From: Verrucomicrobiota bacterium
GTDB taxonomy: Bacteria; Verrucomicrobiota; Verrucomicrobiia; Limisphaerales; UBA9464
Direction: 5' to 3'
Length of the DNA stretch: 20,810 nt
NCBI GenBank assembly: GCA_947464705.1
Contig: CANHYD010000005.1
Span: forward strand, 1 to 20,810
The notes below the pieces were generated by a model. The model ran no database searches, was not told the origin of the DNA, and saw nothing but the letters and a program-made list of their open reading frames with translations. Below are positions 13,473 through 20,810 of this stretch, in pieces. Position 1 is the first letter of the stretch, and the number at the start of each line of letters is the position of its first letter. A program made the translations under genes and the position numbers.

Positions 13473-14918
13473 TCAGGCCAACACCGCTCGGATCACCTCT
13501 CCGTGGACATCGGTCAACCGACGATTGGCTCCCTGGTGGAGGACATTCAGACGTTCATGATTCAGACCCAACAGATGCAAGGCCGTGGCATGGAAGTCGT
13601 AGGGTGTAGTGATGTCGTGGGCGGCCTTCCAAGACCACTCATCGCTTTGGCCATGCGCAACTCCAGGGCGCACCCCTGCCCCCGCCATCCAACCCACGAA
13701 GGTGCCGCCATTGTGGTCCCGGCCTTCGCTGCTCTGGGCAAAGGGCATTCGGCCAAATTCCGTGTTCCAAAGCACCAGAGTGTCTTCGAGAAGACCCCAG
13801 GCCTTGAGATCCTGAAGCAGTCCAGCAATCGGAAGATCGGTCGCCGCACACATCGGCGGGAGTTCCTTGGCCATATTGGCATGGTTGTCCCAATTGCCCG
13901 TCGGCCCACCGGCACCACTCCAGACTTGGACGAAGCGAACCCCGCGCTCCACCAAGCGGCGGGCCATCAGGCAACGGCGTCCGAAATCTCCGGACTCGGG
14001 ACGATCGAGGCCGTAAAGCCGGCGAGTAGCGGGGCTTTCCGCGCTCAAATCGAAGGCCTCCGGGGCGCTCAATTGCATGCGGGCAGCCAACTCATAGGCT
14101 TGGATGCGGGCTTCCAGACGCGGGTCTGAATCTTGGGACTCGAGATGCCTGCGATTCCACTGCTGGAGCAACGCCAGGCCTTCGCGGTCGGCCTCCGGCG
14201 TGATGCCTTGGGCAGAGGCAGGCGCTCTCAAGTAGGCCATCGGGGACGGATGACCCGCGTGGACGAGGGTTCCCTGATGAGCCACGGGCAGAAATCCTGC
14301 CGAGAAATTGCCCCGCTGGTTGTAGGGGAGCCCCTTGGTGTCGGGCAGCACCACAAAGGCTGGGAGGTTATCAGCCTCGCTACCCAAAGCATAACTGACC
14401 CAGGCACCGAAGGCGGGGAATCCCGGCAACAACGACCCGGTGTTCATCAGGTAACTGCCCGGTCCGTGGACATTCGTCCGCGACTGCATGGCCATCAGAA
14501 ATGCCATGTCATCCACGCATCGGGCCAGATTCGGCATCAGGTCGCTGACCCAACGCCCACTCTGGCCATGCTGCCGCAGAGGAACCGGCGGCTTGAGCAC
14601 CTTGCCGGGCTCGCTGGTGGGAGCCTCGATCCGAACGCTCGAACCGGGATCGAAGGGCTGACCGGCCCGGCGGAACAACTCGGGCTTGTGGTCAAAGAGG
14701 TCCATCTGGCTGGCCCCTCCATTCATGAACAATTGGATCACCCGCCGAGCCCGGGGTCGATGGTGCGGCCGGTGCCCCACGGCCTGGGGATCCAAGCGGG
14801 AGGCATTGTCGCTCGCCAAGATCTGGCCCAAAGCAACACCTCCGAAACCAGCCCCCAACCGCCGAACAAAATCGCGACGGGAAACCCCGAGACCCTGGTT
14901 CAATCCTCTGGTGTTCAT
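13473..14918 (-). CDS. DUF1501 domain-containing protein with Tat signal
   Basis: A 481-residue DUF1501 protein, a family with a sulfatase/alkaline-phosphatase-like fold common in Planctomycetota and Verrucomicrobiota. ATG 14918 is set by its 4-base ATGA overlap with the stop of the upstream gene. The N-terminus has a twin-arginine signal, 'GVSRRDFVRRLGAGFGGVALGQILA', so it should be exported folded. Diagnostic segments are 'RRVIQLFMNGGASQMDLFDHKPEL', 'RTNVHGPGSYLMNTGS', 'PAFVVLPDTKGLP' and 'NTEFGRMPFAQSSEGRDHNGGTFVGWMAGAGV', the last with the conserved His/Asp cluster. DUF1501 genes are nearly always paired with DUF1549/DUF1553 genes, as here, and the two products very likely act together outside the cytoplasm. 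Their substrate is not established. A SOUL lipoprotein gene follows 74 nt downstream. Confidence 0.93.
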   Translation of the reverse strand: MNTRGLNQGLGVSRRDFVRRLGAGFGGVALGQILASDNASRLDPQAVGHRPHHRPRARRVIQLFMNGGASQMDLFDHKPELFRRAGQPFDPGSSVRIEAPTSEPGKVLKPPVPLRQHGQSGRWVSDLMPNLARCVDDMAFLMAMQSRTNVHGPGSYLMNTGSLLPGFPAFGAWVSYALGSEADNLPAFVVLPDTKGLPYNQRGNFSAGFLPVAHQGTLVHAGHPSPMAYLRAPASAQGITPEADREGLALLQQWNRRHLESQDSDPRLEARIQAYELAARMQLSAPEAFDLSAESPATRRLYGLDRPESGDFGRRCLMARRLVERGVRFVQVWSGAGGPTGNWDNHANMAKELPPMCAATDLPIAGLLQDLKAWGLLEDTLVLWNTEFGRMPFAQSSEGRDHNGGTFVGWMAGAGVRPGVAHGQSDEWSWKAAHDITTPYDFHATALHLLGLNHERLNVLHQGANRRLTDVHGEVIRAVLA

Positions 14919-17590
14919 GGCAGGAACAAGAACTCGTTGCTGTTGAAGAGCAGCCGGCATGCATTGGCCAGGCCGTGCTGTTGCGCGTAGCGAGCCAGCG
15001 ACTCCCTCTCAGAGGGCGTGGGCGGGCGACCCCAAACCCAGAGAACGGCCTCATCCCAAGGAATGCCGCCTCCGACCCCGGTTTCTGTTCCTCGAGCCTC
15101 CAGAGCCCGGGCCCAGTGCTCGGCCTGACGAATGGAAAAGTCATGGTTCCACAGGGCCAGCGCCTGCTGGAGGGTCACCGAGTTGTCGCGGGCGGGCACC
15201 AGTTGATCGCCCGCCGGGCAGTCCAGAGCCTCCATCCAGGGATCGGGCAGCGTCCGGAACAGAAAGCGGTGCACGCTGCGTCGCCGACCCTCGGGTGAAT
15301 CCAGATCAAAGCGGGTGTAGTCCACCCGGGGTGTCACATGGATGCCCGGCTTGAGGTCGAATTGGCGGTCACCGGGACCGCCCATCCTCAAGTCCAGGCG
15401 ATCACTGATCAGCAGCATGCCATCCCGCACACATTCAGCGTCCAAGCGGGTCCGATTCATCCGGCTGAGCCATTGATTCTCCCCGTCGGAGGCTGTCTCG
15501 GCGTCAGCAGCCCCAACGCCTTTCTGGCTGCTCTGGCGATAGGTTGTGCTGGTCAGGATCAAGCGGTGGAGTGCCTTGAAAGAACCCCGGGCCTCATCCC
15601 GAAACCACACGGCCAACCAATCGAGCAACTCGGGGTGGGATGGAGCTGCGCCCATGCGACCCAAGTCGTTGGGGGTGTTCACCAAACCGCGTCCGAAATG
15701 GTGGAGCCAGACCCGATTGACAATGGAACGCCACGTCAGCGGATTGTCTCGATGGGACAGCCAACGTGCCAGCGCCGCACGCCGATCCCCCTCCTCGGAA
15801 CCTTCGGACACCGAAAACCGGGCGGGAAGACCCGCGATGCAGGACAAGGTTCCCGGCCCAACCGCTTCGCGGGGTTGGGTAATCTCACCCCGGTTCAGGC
15901 GGTGGATGGTCCGAGGCCGCAGGGACGGCTTGAGTCCCCCGTCGGGTTCGAAATCACTGGCGGCAGCATAGACCTTCGACGGTTGAGGCAATGCGGCCAA
16001 TTGCTCCCGAAGGCGTTCCCGCAAGACGAAGGCTGCCACCGAGTGCCCTTGCTCCCGCGTCCATGCCGCAGGTGGTTGCGCGAGGAGCGCGTCGATCTGG
16101 GCGGGCACGACACGACTGGCTTGACCCGGAGCATCGGTTACCGAGACACGGAATCGGCCGATCACATGGGAGCGACCATGATCCTGACGCAGGACTAGGC
16201 TCCATTGATCTCCGGGGCGAGGCTGCAGGGGTTCGGCCAATTCGAAGACTGCGCGGTGCGACTGGCCCTCCTTGGGATGGATGCCCCAGGCGGTCTTTTC
16301 CTGTCCGTCGATGGCATGAGCCGCGGTCCATCCGTCTTGATCAAACGTAGAGGTGGCCCGCGCCCAACGAAGCCGCCGAGGCTCGGTGGCTCCCGGAGAA
16401 GAGACCCACAATTCGATTTCGCTGAGGTGGAGATTCCCGTTTTCTTCATTTCGACCCGGGCCGCGATGAGGCAGCGAATCGTCGGGCAAGAGTTCCAACT
16501 GAATCGCTCTCAGCGGACGCCCGCCGGCGGGCCGCGTCAGGGTGTAGGTGTCTTGCTCTGGCCGGTTTCCGCTGGCTCGATACGAGCCGTCGGATTGCCG
16601 TTGGAGGATGGCCTTGCCCGCCGAAAAAAACGTCTGGGCCTCCCAGACAGCCCACACCGCGGGCCGCAAACGGCGCTGCTCCGACCACTGCCGCACCTCG
16701 TCGCGAGTCTGGGGCGATTCCAGCAACTCCGCATCACCCCGCTCCACCTGACGTTGCTGGTGCATCCAACGCTGCCGCCGGACGTGGACCGACGGATCCC
16801 GATCAAACACCCGATTCGCGCGCTCGACGCCAGAGAACACCGCCTGCAGCGCATAATAATCGGTCTGCGGAATCGGATCGAACTTGTGGTCGTGGCATCG
16901 GGCGCAGTGAACCGTGGTGCTGTTGAACACCGAAAAGACGGTGCTGATCATGTCATCGCGATCGACGTACCGCCCCAATTGGCGGTCGAGCGTGTCCTCG
17001 CGGATGTCGCGCAACGAACTTTCGTCCCAGGGGCCTGCGGCGATCATGCCCAGGGCCACGGTGGCCTCGGGGCGATCGGGATACAGCACATCTCCGGCAA
17101 CCTGCTCCTCGATGAAACGTCCATAGGGCCTGTCGGAATTGAATGCCTCGACCAGATAATCCCGATACGGCCAGGCCTGTTCGCGGATTCGGTCCTGATC
17201 GTGGCCGTGGGTCTCGGCAAAGTGGACAACATCCATCCAGTGGCGTGCCCAACGTTCTCCGTAGCGGGGCGAGGCCAGCAAGCGGTCGATCTCCCGCTCG
17301 TAGGCTTGCGGTGATTCATCCGCCAAGAACCGCTGATAGTCGCTGGGCGACGGAGGCAAGCCGATCAAGTCCCAGTGGATCCGCCGCAAAAGGGTCGATC
17401 GATCGGCTTCCGGAGAGGGCTTCAGCCCCCGAGTCTGCAATTGTTCCCGGATGAAGGCATCCACCGGCTGGAAGACCTCGGCCTCGGCCTCGGGAATCTG
17501 AGGAGAACGCAATGGCGCATAGGCCCAGTGCGGTTCAACCGCCCAAACGGCCATCCTCGTCCAAATCAGGAGGATCCACAGGTGCTTCAT
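14915..17590 (-). CDS. DUF1549/DUF1553 (PSCyt2/PSD1) exported protein with CxxCH motif
   Basis: An 891-residue protein starting at ATG 17590 (MKHLWILLIWTRMAVWAVEPHW), whose first about 19 residues look like a signal peptide. The DUF1549 (PSCyt2) domain covers about 20-265: 'RIHWDLIGLPPS', 'RYGERWARHWMDVVHFAET', and 'HCARCHDHKFDPI' with a c-type haem motif C229-A-R-C-H233. A middle segment (about 365-500, 'EIELWV', 'AAHAIDGQEKTAWGIHP', 'RAVFELAEPL') resembles a galactose-binding/F5-8C-type domain. DUF1553 (PSD1) fills the C-terminal part ('NPLTWRSIVNRVWLHHFGRGLVNTPNDLG', 'LTSTTYRQSS', 'LWNHDFSIRQAEHWAR'). The separate N-terminal PSCyt1 cytochrome domain seen in many relatives is missing. Its stop overlaps the DUF1501 start by ATGA. 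The long plus-strand open frames across it are shadows. Confidence 0.93.
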   Translation of the reverse strand: MKHLWILLIWTRMAVWAVEPHWAYAPLRSPQIPEAEAEVFQPVDAFIREQLQTRGLKPSPEADRSTLLRRIHWDLIGLPPSPSDYQRFLADESPQAYEREIDRLLASPRYGERWARHWMDVVHFAETHGHDQDRIREQAWPYRDYLVEAFNSDRPYGRFIEEQVAGDVLYPDRPEATVALGMIAAGPWDESSLRDIREDTLDRQLGRYVDRDDMISTVFSVFNSTTVHCARCHDHKFDPIPQTDYYALQAVFSGVERANRVFDRDPSVHVRRQRWMHQQRQVERGDAELLESPQTRDEVRQWSEQRRLRPAVWAVWEAQTFFSAGKAILQRQSDGSYRASGNRPEQDTYTLTRPAGGRPLRAIQLELLPDDSLPHRGPGRNEENGNLHLSEIELWVSSPGATEPRRLRWARATSTFDQDGWTAAHAIDGQEKTAWGIHPKEGQSHRAVFELAEPLQPRPGDQWSLVLRQDHGRSHVIGRFRVSVTDAPGQASRVVPAQIDALLAQPPAAWTREQGHSVAAFVLRERLREQLAALPQPSKVYAAASDFEPDGGLKPSLRPRTIHRLNRGEITQPREAVGPGTLSCIAGLPARFSVSEGSEEGDRRAALARWLSHRDNPLTWRSIVNRVWLHHFGRGLVNTPNDLGRMGAAPSHPELLDWLAVWFRDEARGSFKALHRLILTSTTYRQSSQKGVGAADAETASDGENQWLSRMNRTRLDAECVRDGMLLISDRLDLRMGGPGDRQFDLKPGIHVTPRVDYTRFDLDSPEGRRRSVHRFLFRTLPDPWMEALDCPAGDQLVPARDNSVTLQQALALWNHDFSIRQAEHWARALEARGTETGVGGGIPWDEAVLWVWGRPPTPSERESLARYAQQHGLANACRLLFNSNEFLFLP

Positions 17591-17592
17591 GG

Positions 17593-17641
17593 GGTGATCC
17601 TGAGCATGCCCATCCTGCACCCAATGGCCAGTGAGGATCCC
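17593..17641 (-). promoter_or_regulatory. Hairpin overlapping the probable ribosome site of the DUF1549/DUF1553 gene
   Basis: On the coding strand GGGATCCT (17641-17634) can pair with AGGATC-A-CC (17601-17593): eight pairs with one bulged A and a 32-nt loop. The AGGA in the second arm is the best Shine-Dalgarno candidate and the helix ends two bases before the ATG at 17590. The structure could therefore limit translation. A GTG in the loop (17620) opens the same frame but would give a non-secretory extension. Confidence 0.35.
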
Positions 17642-17810
17642 AGCCTACCCGGACAACTTGATAACGAATCATCCGCCTGATCGTGACCGAAGATCGCACA
17701 TCGAGAGACGACCTGAGGGAGAGAAGTTGGTGTGTCATGCCCTTCGATCCCACCCCTCACCAGGAGTTCCACCGTTGACCCCCGCGCCGGCTTACTTAGC
17801 CTCAGCACCC

Positions 17811-18887
17811 GTGAGCCGATTTTCCGTGCGTCTGATGCTGGTGATGACCTGCCTGTGGATCGGGGTGATGAATTGCCCCGCGCCCTTGATCTATCGACCC
17901 GGCGAGGGCTGGACCTACGAGGCCGTCGGCGCCGGGGCCGCCTGGCAGCGTAAGCGGGCCAAAGACCAGTTGGTCGTGGCTCAAGAGGCCTTCGACGCCG
18001 GCCAGTACCGACTCGCCCTCAAGGCTGCCAAGCACACCACCAAGACGTGGCCGCTGTCCGATTCGTCCGGCCGCGCCCAGTACCTGATTGGCCGCTGCTA
18101 TGAAGCCCGGAAAATGGATGAACGGGCTTTCAAGGAGTACCAGAAGGCGCTGACCAAATACCCCAAGCTGGACAACTACTCAGAGATCCAACAGCGCCAG
18201 TTCGAGATCGCCAACCGCTACCTCGGCGGGCAGTGGTTCAAACTGTGGGGCTACATCCCCTTCTTTCCGTCGATGGACCGCACCGCCAAGCTCTTCGATC
18301 AGGTCAACAAAAACGGCCCCTACAGCGAGATCGGTCCCAAGGCGTTGATGAACATCGGTGCCGCCCGGGAGAAACAGAAAGACTACCGCCTTGCAGTGAG
18401 GGCCTACGAGCGTGCCGCCGACAAATACTACGACCGGCCCAAGGTGGGAGCCGACGCGATGTACGCTGCGGGCATCGCTTGGAACCGCCTGGCACGGCGT
18501 GCCGAGTACGACCAGTCGATCGCCGGCAACGCCATCAACTTCCTCAATGACTTCAAGGCGCTCTATCCCGATGACCAGCGCTCCGAAGAAGCCACGAAGA
18601 TCGTCTCCACATTGAAGACCGAACAGGCGCGGGGCGCTCTGAAGACCGCCGAGTTCTACGAGAAGTACAAGCGCTACCAGGGGGCCCTGGTCTATTACAA
18701 TGAGGTGCTCGTGAAGGACCCGAACTCTACGTTCGCGACCCAAGCCCGCGAACGGATCGAATTCCTCAAACCCAAGGCACAACGGCAGGTGCGGCGGTGG
18801 TCCGAAAATGATGCCCGCCAACTGGAACGTGAGCGCATCAATGCGACCAACGCGCCGGCTGGCAAGTCCCCGAAACAATCCCCATGA
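17811..18887 (+). CDS. bamD: BamD-like outer-membrane assembly TPR protein
   Basis: A 358-residue exported tetratricopeptide protein matching the BamD/YfiO-like family of Verrucomicrobiota, which helps the Bam complex insert beta-barrel proteins. After the signal region come 'APLIYRPGEGWTYE' and 'RAKDQLVVAQEAFDAGQYRLALKAAKHT'. TPR-like repeats follow: 'AQYLIGRCYEARKMDERAFKEYQKALTKYP', 'REKQKDYRLAVRAYERAADKY' and 'KYKRYQGALVYYNEVLVKDPNSTFA'. The start is uncertain: GTG 17811 (VSRFSVRLMLVM...) and ATG 17835 both give a signal peptide, while the open frame back to 17631 looks non-coding. A lipobox is not clear; C22 in 'GVMNC' is the only candidate, and E. coli BamD is a lipoprotein. Its stop overlaps the LptE start (ATGA), so the two are translationally coupled. 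It diverges from the DUF1549/DUF1553 cluster across about 220 bases. Confidence 0.82.
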   Translation: MSRFSVRLMLVMTCLWIGVMNCPAPLIYRPGEGWTYEAVGAGAAWQRKRAKDQLVVAQEAFDAGQYRLALKAAKHTTKTWPLSDSSGRAQYLIGRCYEARKMDERAFKEYQKALTKYPKLDNYSEIQQRQFEIANRYLGGQWFKLWGYIPFFPSMDRTAKLFDQVNKNGPYSEIGPKALMNIGAAREKQKDYRLAVRAYERAADKYYDRPKVGADAMYAAGIAWNRLARRAEYDQSIAGNAINFLNDFKALYPDDQRSEEATKIVSTLKTEQARGALKTAEFYEKYKRYQGALVYYNEVLVKDPNSTFATQARERIEFLKPKAQRQVRRWSENDARQLERERINATNAPAGKSPKQSP

Positions 18888-19420
18888 GAACCGCCGCCCA
18901 ATCCACTCGCTGGCCGGCTGCGGCCTCCCTGCTCGCCTTGACCGTGGGGCTTTTGGTCGGCTGTGGCGGATACTCTCTGGGGCCCAGCAACGGGCAATCG
19001 GCCGGTGTTCGTGCCATTCGCGTGGGCCACGTCGCCAACGGCACCGATGAGCCCCGCCTGGCCGACACGGTCAGCCACGCCCTGCGCGCCCAAGTCCATG
19101 TCGATGGCACGTTCCGATTGGCCACCCAAGACGACGGCGACATCGTCATCACCACCGCGCTCCAGAAATTCGAGCGCAATCCCCTTACCTTCCAGCCCAG
19201 AGACATCATCGCCACTCGCGATTATGACGTGATCCTCACGGCCCACGTCAAAGCCATCGAGGTGGGCAGCGGCAAGGTGTTGCTCGATCAGGAAGTCACC
19301 GGGCGAACCACCATCCGCAACACGGCCGACTTGGGTTCCGCCGAGCGTCAGGCCGCTCCACTGCTGGCTGAAAACCTCGCACGCAACATCATCAGCCGCC
19401 TCTCCGAAGGTTCCTGGTAA
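18884..19420 (+). CDS. lptE: LptE-like LPS-assembly lipoprotein
   Basis: A 178-residue lipoprotein of the LptE family, the plug partner of LptD that places lipopolysaccharide in the outer leaflet of the outer membrane. The signal peptide ends in the lipobox 'LLVGC' with C27, followed by 'GGYSLGPSNG', the usual GCGYxL opening. The body has the expected small alpha/beta pattern: 'IRVGHVANGTDEPRLADTVSHALRAQV', 'GDIVITTALQKFERNPLTF', 'ARDYD'-like strands, and 'AERQAAPLLAENLARNIISRLSEGSW' as the C-terminal helix. It starts inside the BamD stop codon (ATGA) and is followed 11 nt later by a beta-propeller gene and then lgt. This envelope-biogenesis setting supports the call. Sequence conservation in LptE is low, so the assignment rests on pattern plus context. 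Confidence 0.82.
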   Translation: MRTAAQSTRWPAAASLLALTVGLLVGCGGYSLGPSNGQSAGVRAIRVGHVANGTDEPRLADTVSHALRAQVHVDGTFRLATQDDGDIVITTALQKFERNPLTFQPRDIIATRDYDVILTAHVKAIEVGSGKVLLDQEVTGRTTIRNTADLGSAERQAAPLLAENLARNIISRLSEGSW

Positions 19421-19431
19421 CCTCTGCTCGC

Positions 19432-20721
19432 ATGATGGCCGCCACTCCGTTCCGTCGGCTGACGCTCGCTCTGGCGAGGACCACTCTCGGGGCCGCCCTA
19501 TTGCTGGGCTCGAAGACACAGGCCGCCGAGACTCAGGCCCAGGACTGGCCCGGGTGGCGGGGTCGTAGTCGTGATGGTCACGCCGCCGCCCCCCTGCCTG
19601 CGCGTCTTGATTCCGCCCCCAAGCCGCTTTGGCGCAAAACCATTGGGCATGGGTATTCCGGAGTCGTGGTATCGGGCCAGCGCCTGGTCTTCCTCGATGA
19701 TTCCAGCGGTCAGGAAACCGCCCACTGCCTGGATGCGGCGACCGGTCGGGAAGTGTGGTCTCAGCCCTTCGGCGAGCAGTACTCCGACGAATTCGAAGCA
19801 GGCCCTCGATGCACGCCGCTGATCGATGGCAACCGGATCTACGTGCAAAGCTGCTTCGGTGAGTTCGCCTGTCTTTCTCTCGACGACGGCAAGAAGCAGT
19901 GGGGGTTTCATTTTCGCGACTACGGAATGTTCTGGGTCAAGGACCGCTCGGGTGGTCCGGGGGCCGCCAACCGACGAGGCAATTCCGGATCGGCGGCCAT
20001 CTCGGGCGATCGCATCTTCATCCAAATCGGCTCGACCAACGGGGCGAGTATCGCCGCGTTCGACAAAGCGCAGGGCCGGTTGCTCTGGAAATCCCAGAAC
20101 GACCTCACCAGCTATGCGTCGCTGATGACTGGAACCTTGGGCAATCGCCATCAGGTGATCGGTGTGACCTGCGAGGGACTGCTGGGATTGGATTCTGGCT
20201 CGGGAGAAGCTTTGTGGCGGATCCCCTTCAAGACCGGAGCCAACCGCAACGTCCTAACCCCAGTGCTCGACGGCAACGCCCTCTTGTTTGCCAGCTACAC
20301 CACCGGACTGCGACGGGTGGTCCTCGAAGCCGATGGATCGAAGGTGCGGGCCACGCAGTCCTGGCTCAATGCAGACCTCAAGATCAACTTGTCCACGCCC
20401 GTTCTGGTGGGACGCCACCTTTATGGTCATGGCCCCGACAAGGATTTCGTCTGCGTCGAAGCCTCCACCGGAGCCATTCAGTGGCGACAAACCGGCTTCA
20501 ACCAATACGCCTCGACTGTGGCTTCAGGTTCCCGATTGCTGGTCTTGAACGATATGGGTGAAGCCATCCTTCTGGAGGCTAGCCCTACTCGCTACACCGA
20601 ACTCGGCCGCTTTCAGGCCTGCGGCAAAACCTTCAGCCATCCGGCCTACGCCCACGGCATCCTCTACACCCGGGATAGTCGAGAGCTGGTGGCCTGGCCA
20701 CTTCAGCCCTCGGCGCGCTGA
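19432..20721 (+). CDS. Secreted PQQ-like beta-propeller protein (second paralogue) in envelope cluster
   Basis: A 429-residue exported PQQ-like beta-propeller. The signal peptide is 'MMAATPFRRLTLALARTTLGAALLLGSKTQAAETQA' in outline, with no lipobox Cys. The mature part opens 'DWPGWRGRSRDGH', like the paralogue at 3722. Five blade-end signatures are visible: 'DAATGREVW', 'SLDDGKKQW', 'DKAQGRLLW', 'DSGSGEALW' and 'EASTGAIQW'. PQQ-enzyme catalytic residues are not apparent. It lies 11 nt after LptE and 26 nt before lgt, which places it among outer-membrane and lipoprotein biogenesis genes. BamB, the propeller of the Bam complex, has the same general fold and BamD is two genes upstream, so a BamB-like role is possible. 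BamB is normally a lipoprotein and this protein is not. Start may be ATG 19432 or 19435. Confidence 0.88.
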   Translation: MMAATPFRRLTLALARTTLGAALLLGSKTQAAETQAQDWPGWRGRSRDGHAAAPLPARLDSAPKPLWRKTIGHGYSGVVVSGQRLVFLDDSSGQETAHCLDAATGREVWSQPFGEQYSDEFEAGPRCTPLIDGNRIYVQSCFGEFACLSLDDGKKQWGFHFRDYGMFWVKDRSGGPGAANRRGNSGSAAISGDRIFIQIGSTNGASIAAFDKAQGRLLWKSQNDLTSYASLMTGTLGNRHQVIGVTCEGLLGLDSGSGEALWRIPFKTGANRNVLTPVLDGNALLFASYTTGLRRVVLEADGSKVRATQSWLNADLKINLSTPVLVGRHLYGHGPDKDFVCVEASTGAIQWRQTGFNQYASTVASGSRLLVLNDMGEAILLEASPTRYTELGRFQACGKTFSHPAYAHGILYTRDSRELVAWPLQPSAR

Positions 20722-20747
20722 GTCCAGCCCTCCAGAGCTCCTCCCCA

Positions 20748-20810
20748 TTGAAACCGATCCTCCTCGAACTCGGCAGCTTCAAGCTCCACTCCTTCGGCCT
20801 GCTGGTGGCC
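20748..20810 (+). CDS. lgt: Prolipoprotein diacylglyceryl transferase (partial, first 21 codons)
   Basis: The last 63 bases read from TTG 20748 as MKPILLELGSFKLHSFGLLVA, which matches the N-terminus of Lgt ('HPILFxIGPFxIxSYGLLxA'). Lgt is the inner-membrane enzyme that adds diacylglycerol from phosphatidylglycerol to the lipobox cysteine of prolipoproteins. The start codon is inferred: no ATG is available between the preceding stop (20721) and this segment, so TTG or the overlapping ATT is used. It lies 26 nt after the propeller gene and follows lptE and bamD on the same strand, a fitting envelope-biogenesis group. Catalytic residues lie beyond the window. Confidence 0.8.
   Translation, partial: MKPILLELGSFKLHSFGLLVA

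Noticed and set aside
13266..14129. 287-codon plus-strand open frame
   Set aside because: It lies opposite the DUF1501 and SOUL genes, and its composition is that of a shadow frame.
16205..17314. 369-codon plus-strand open frame (and 286 codons at 15338-16198)
   Set aside because: Both lie opposite the DUF1549/DUF1553 gene, whose domains are unmistakable.

Overview
The window looks like a GC-rich chromosomal segment of a Verrucomicrobiota bacterium, probably of the Pedosphaerales/Limisphaerales type. Three signs point there: a DUF1549/DUF1553 gene translationally coupled to a Tat-exported DUF1501 gene; two PQQ-like beta-propeller proteins with the 'DWPxWRG' opening; and a large secreted LamG/Ig/PA14 protein ending in '...LFYRSIR'. 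Shine-Dalgarno sequences are weak or absent at most starts. I see no tRNA, rRNA, CRISPR array or prophage. The only mobile-element-type gene is a domesticated-looking RAYT transposase. All of this was read by eye; no database search was run.

Left part (1-3.6 kb, minus strand): three genes with gaps of about 49 nt encode a class I glutamine amidotransferase, an iron-dependent alcohol dehydrogenase and an aldehyde dehydrogenase that runs off the left edge. They look like a catabolic operon, possibly oxidising a gamma-glutamylated amino alcohol. The RAYT-type transposase lies upstream. Next come a PQQ-like propeller (plus) and, convergent to it, an FkbM-family methyltransferase (minus).

Centre (5.9-12.4 kb, plus strand): about 490 bases without a gene contain an AT-rich island with repeated GGCG-centred motifs. 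They continue into a leader with competing long-range helices that resembles a cis-regulatory RNA. This precedes the 1212-residue secreted multidomain protein, which ends at a textbook intrinsic terminator. An NfsB-like nitroreductase and a DadA-like FAD amino-acid dehydrogenase follow.

Right part (12.8-20.8 kb): a leftward cluster, DUF1549/DUF1553 - DUF1501 - SOUL haem-binding lipoprotein, may form one exported, haem-linked module. The first two genes share an ATGA stop/start overlap. Divergent from it runs an envelope-biogenesis cluster: BamD-like TPR protein, LptE-like lipoprotein (again ATGA-coupled), a second PQQ-like propeller and the first 21 codons of lgt. The propeller's position between lptE and lgt suggests a BamB-like role. 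The best leads for new biology are the structured leader of the giant secreted protein, the haem-linked DUF1501 cluster and the propeller in the envelope operon.
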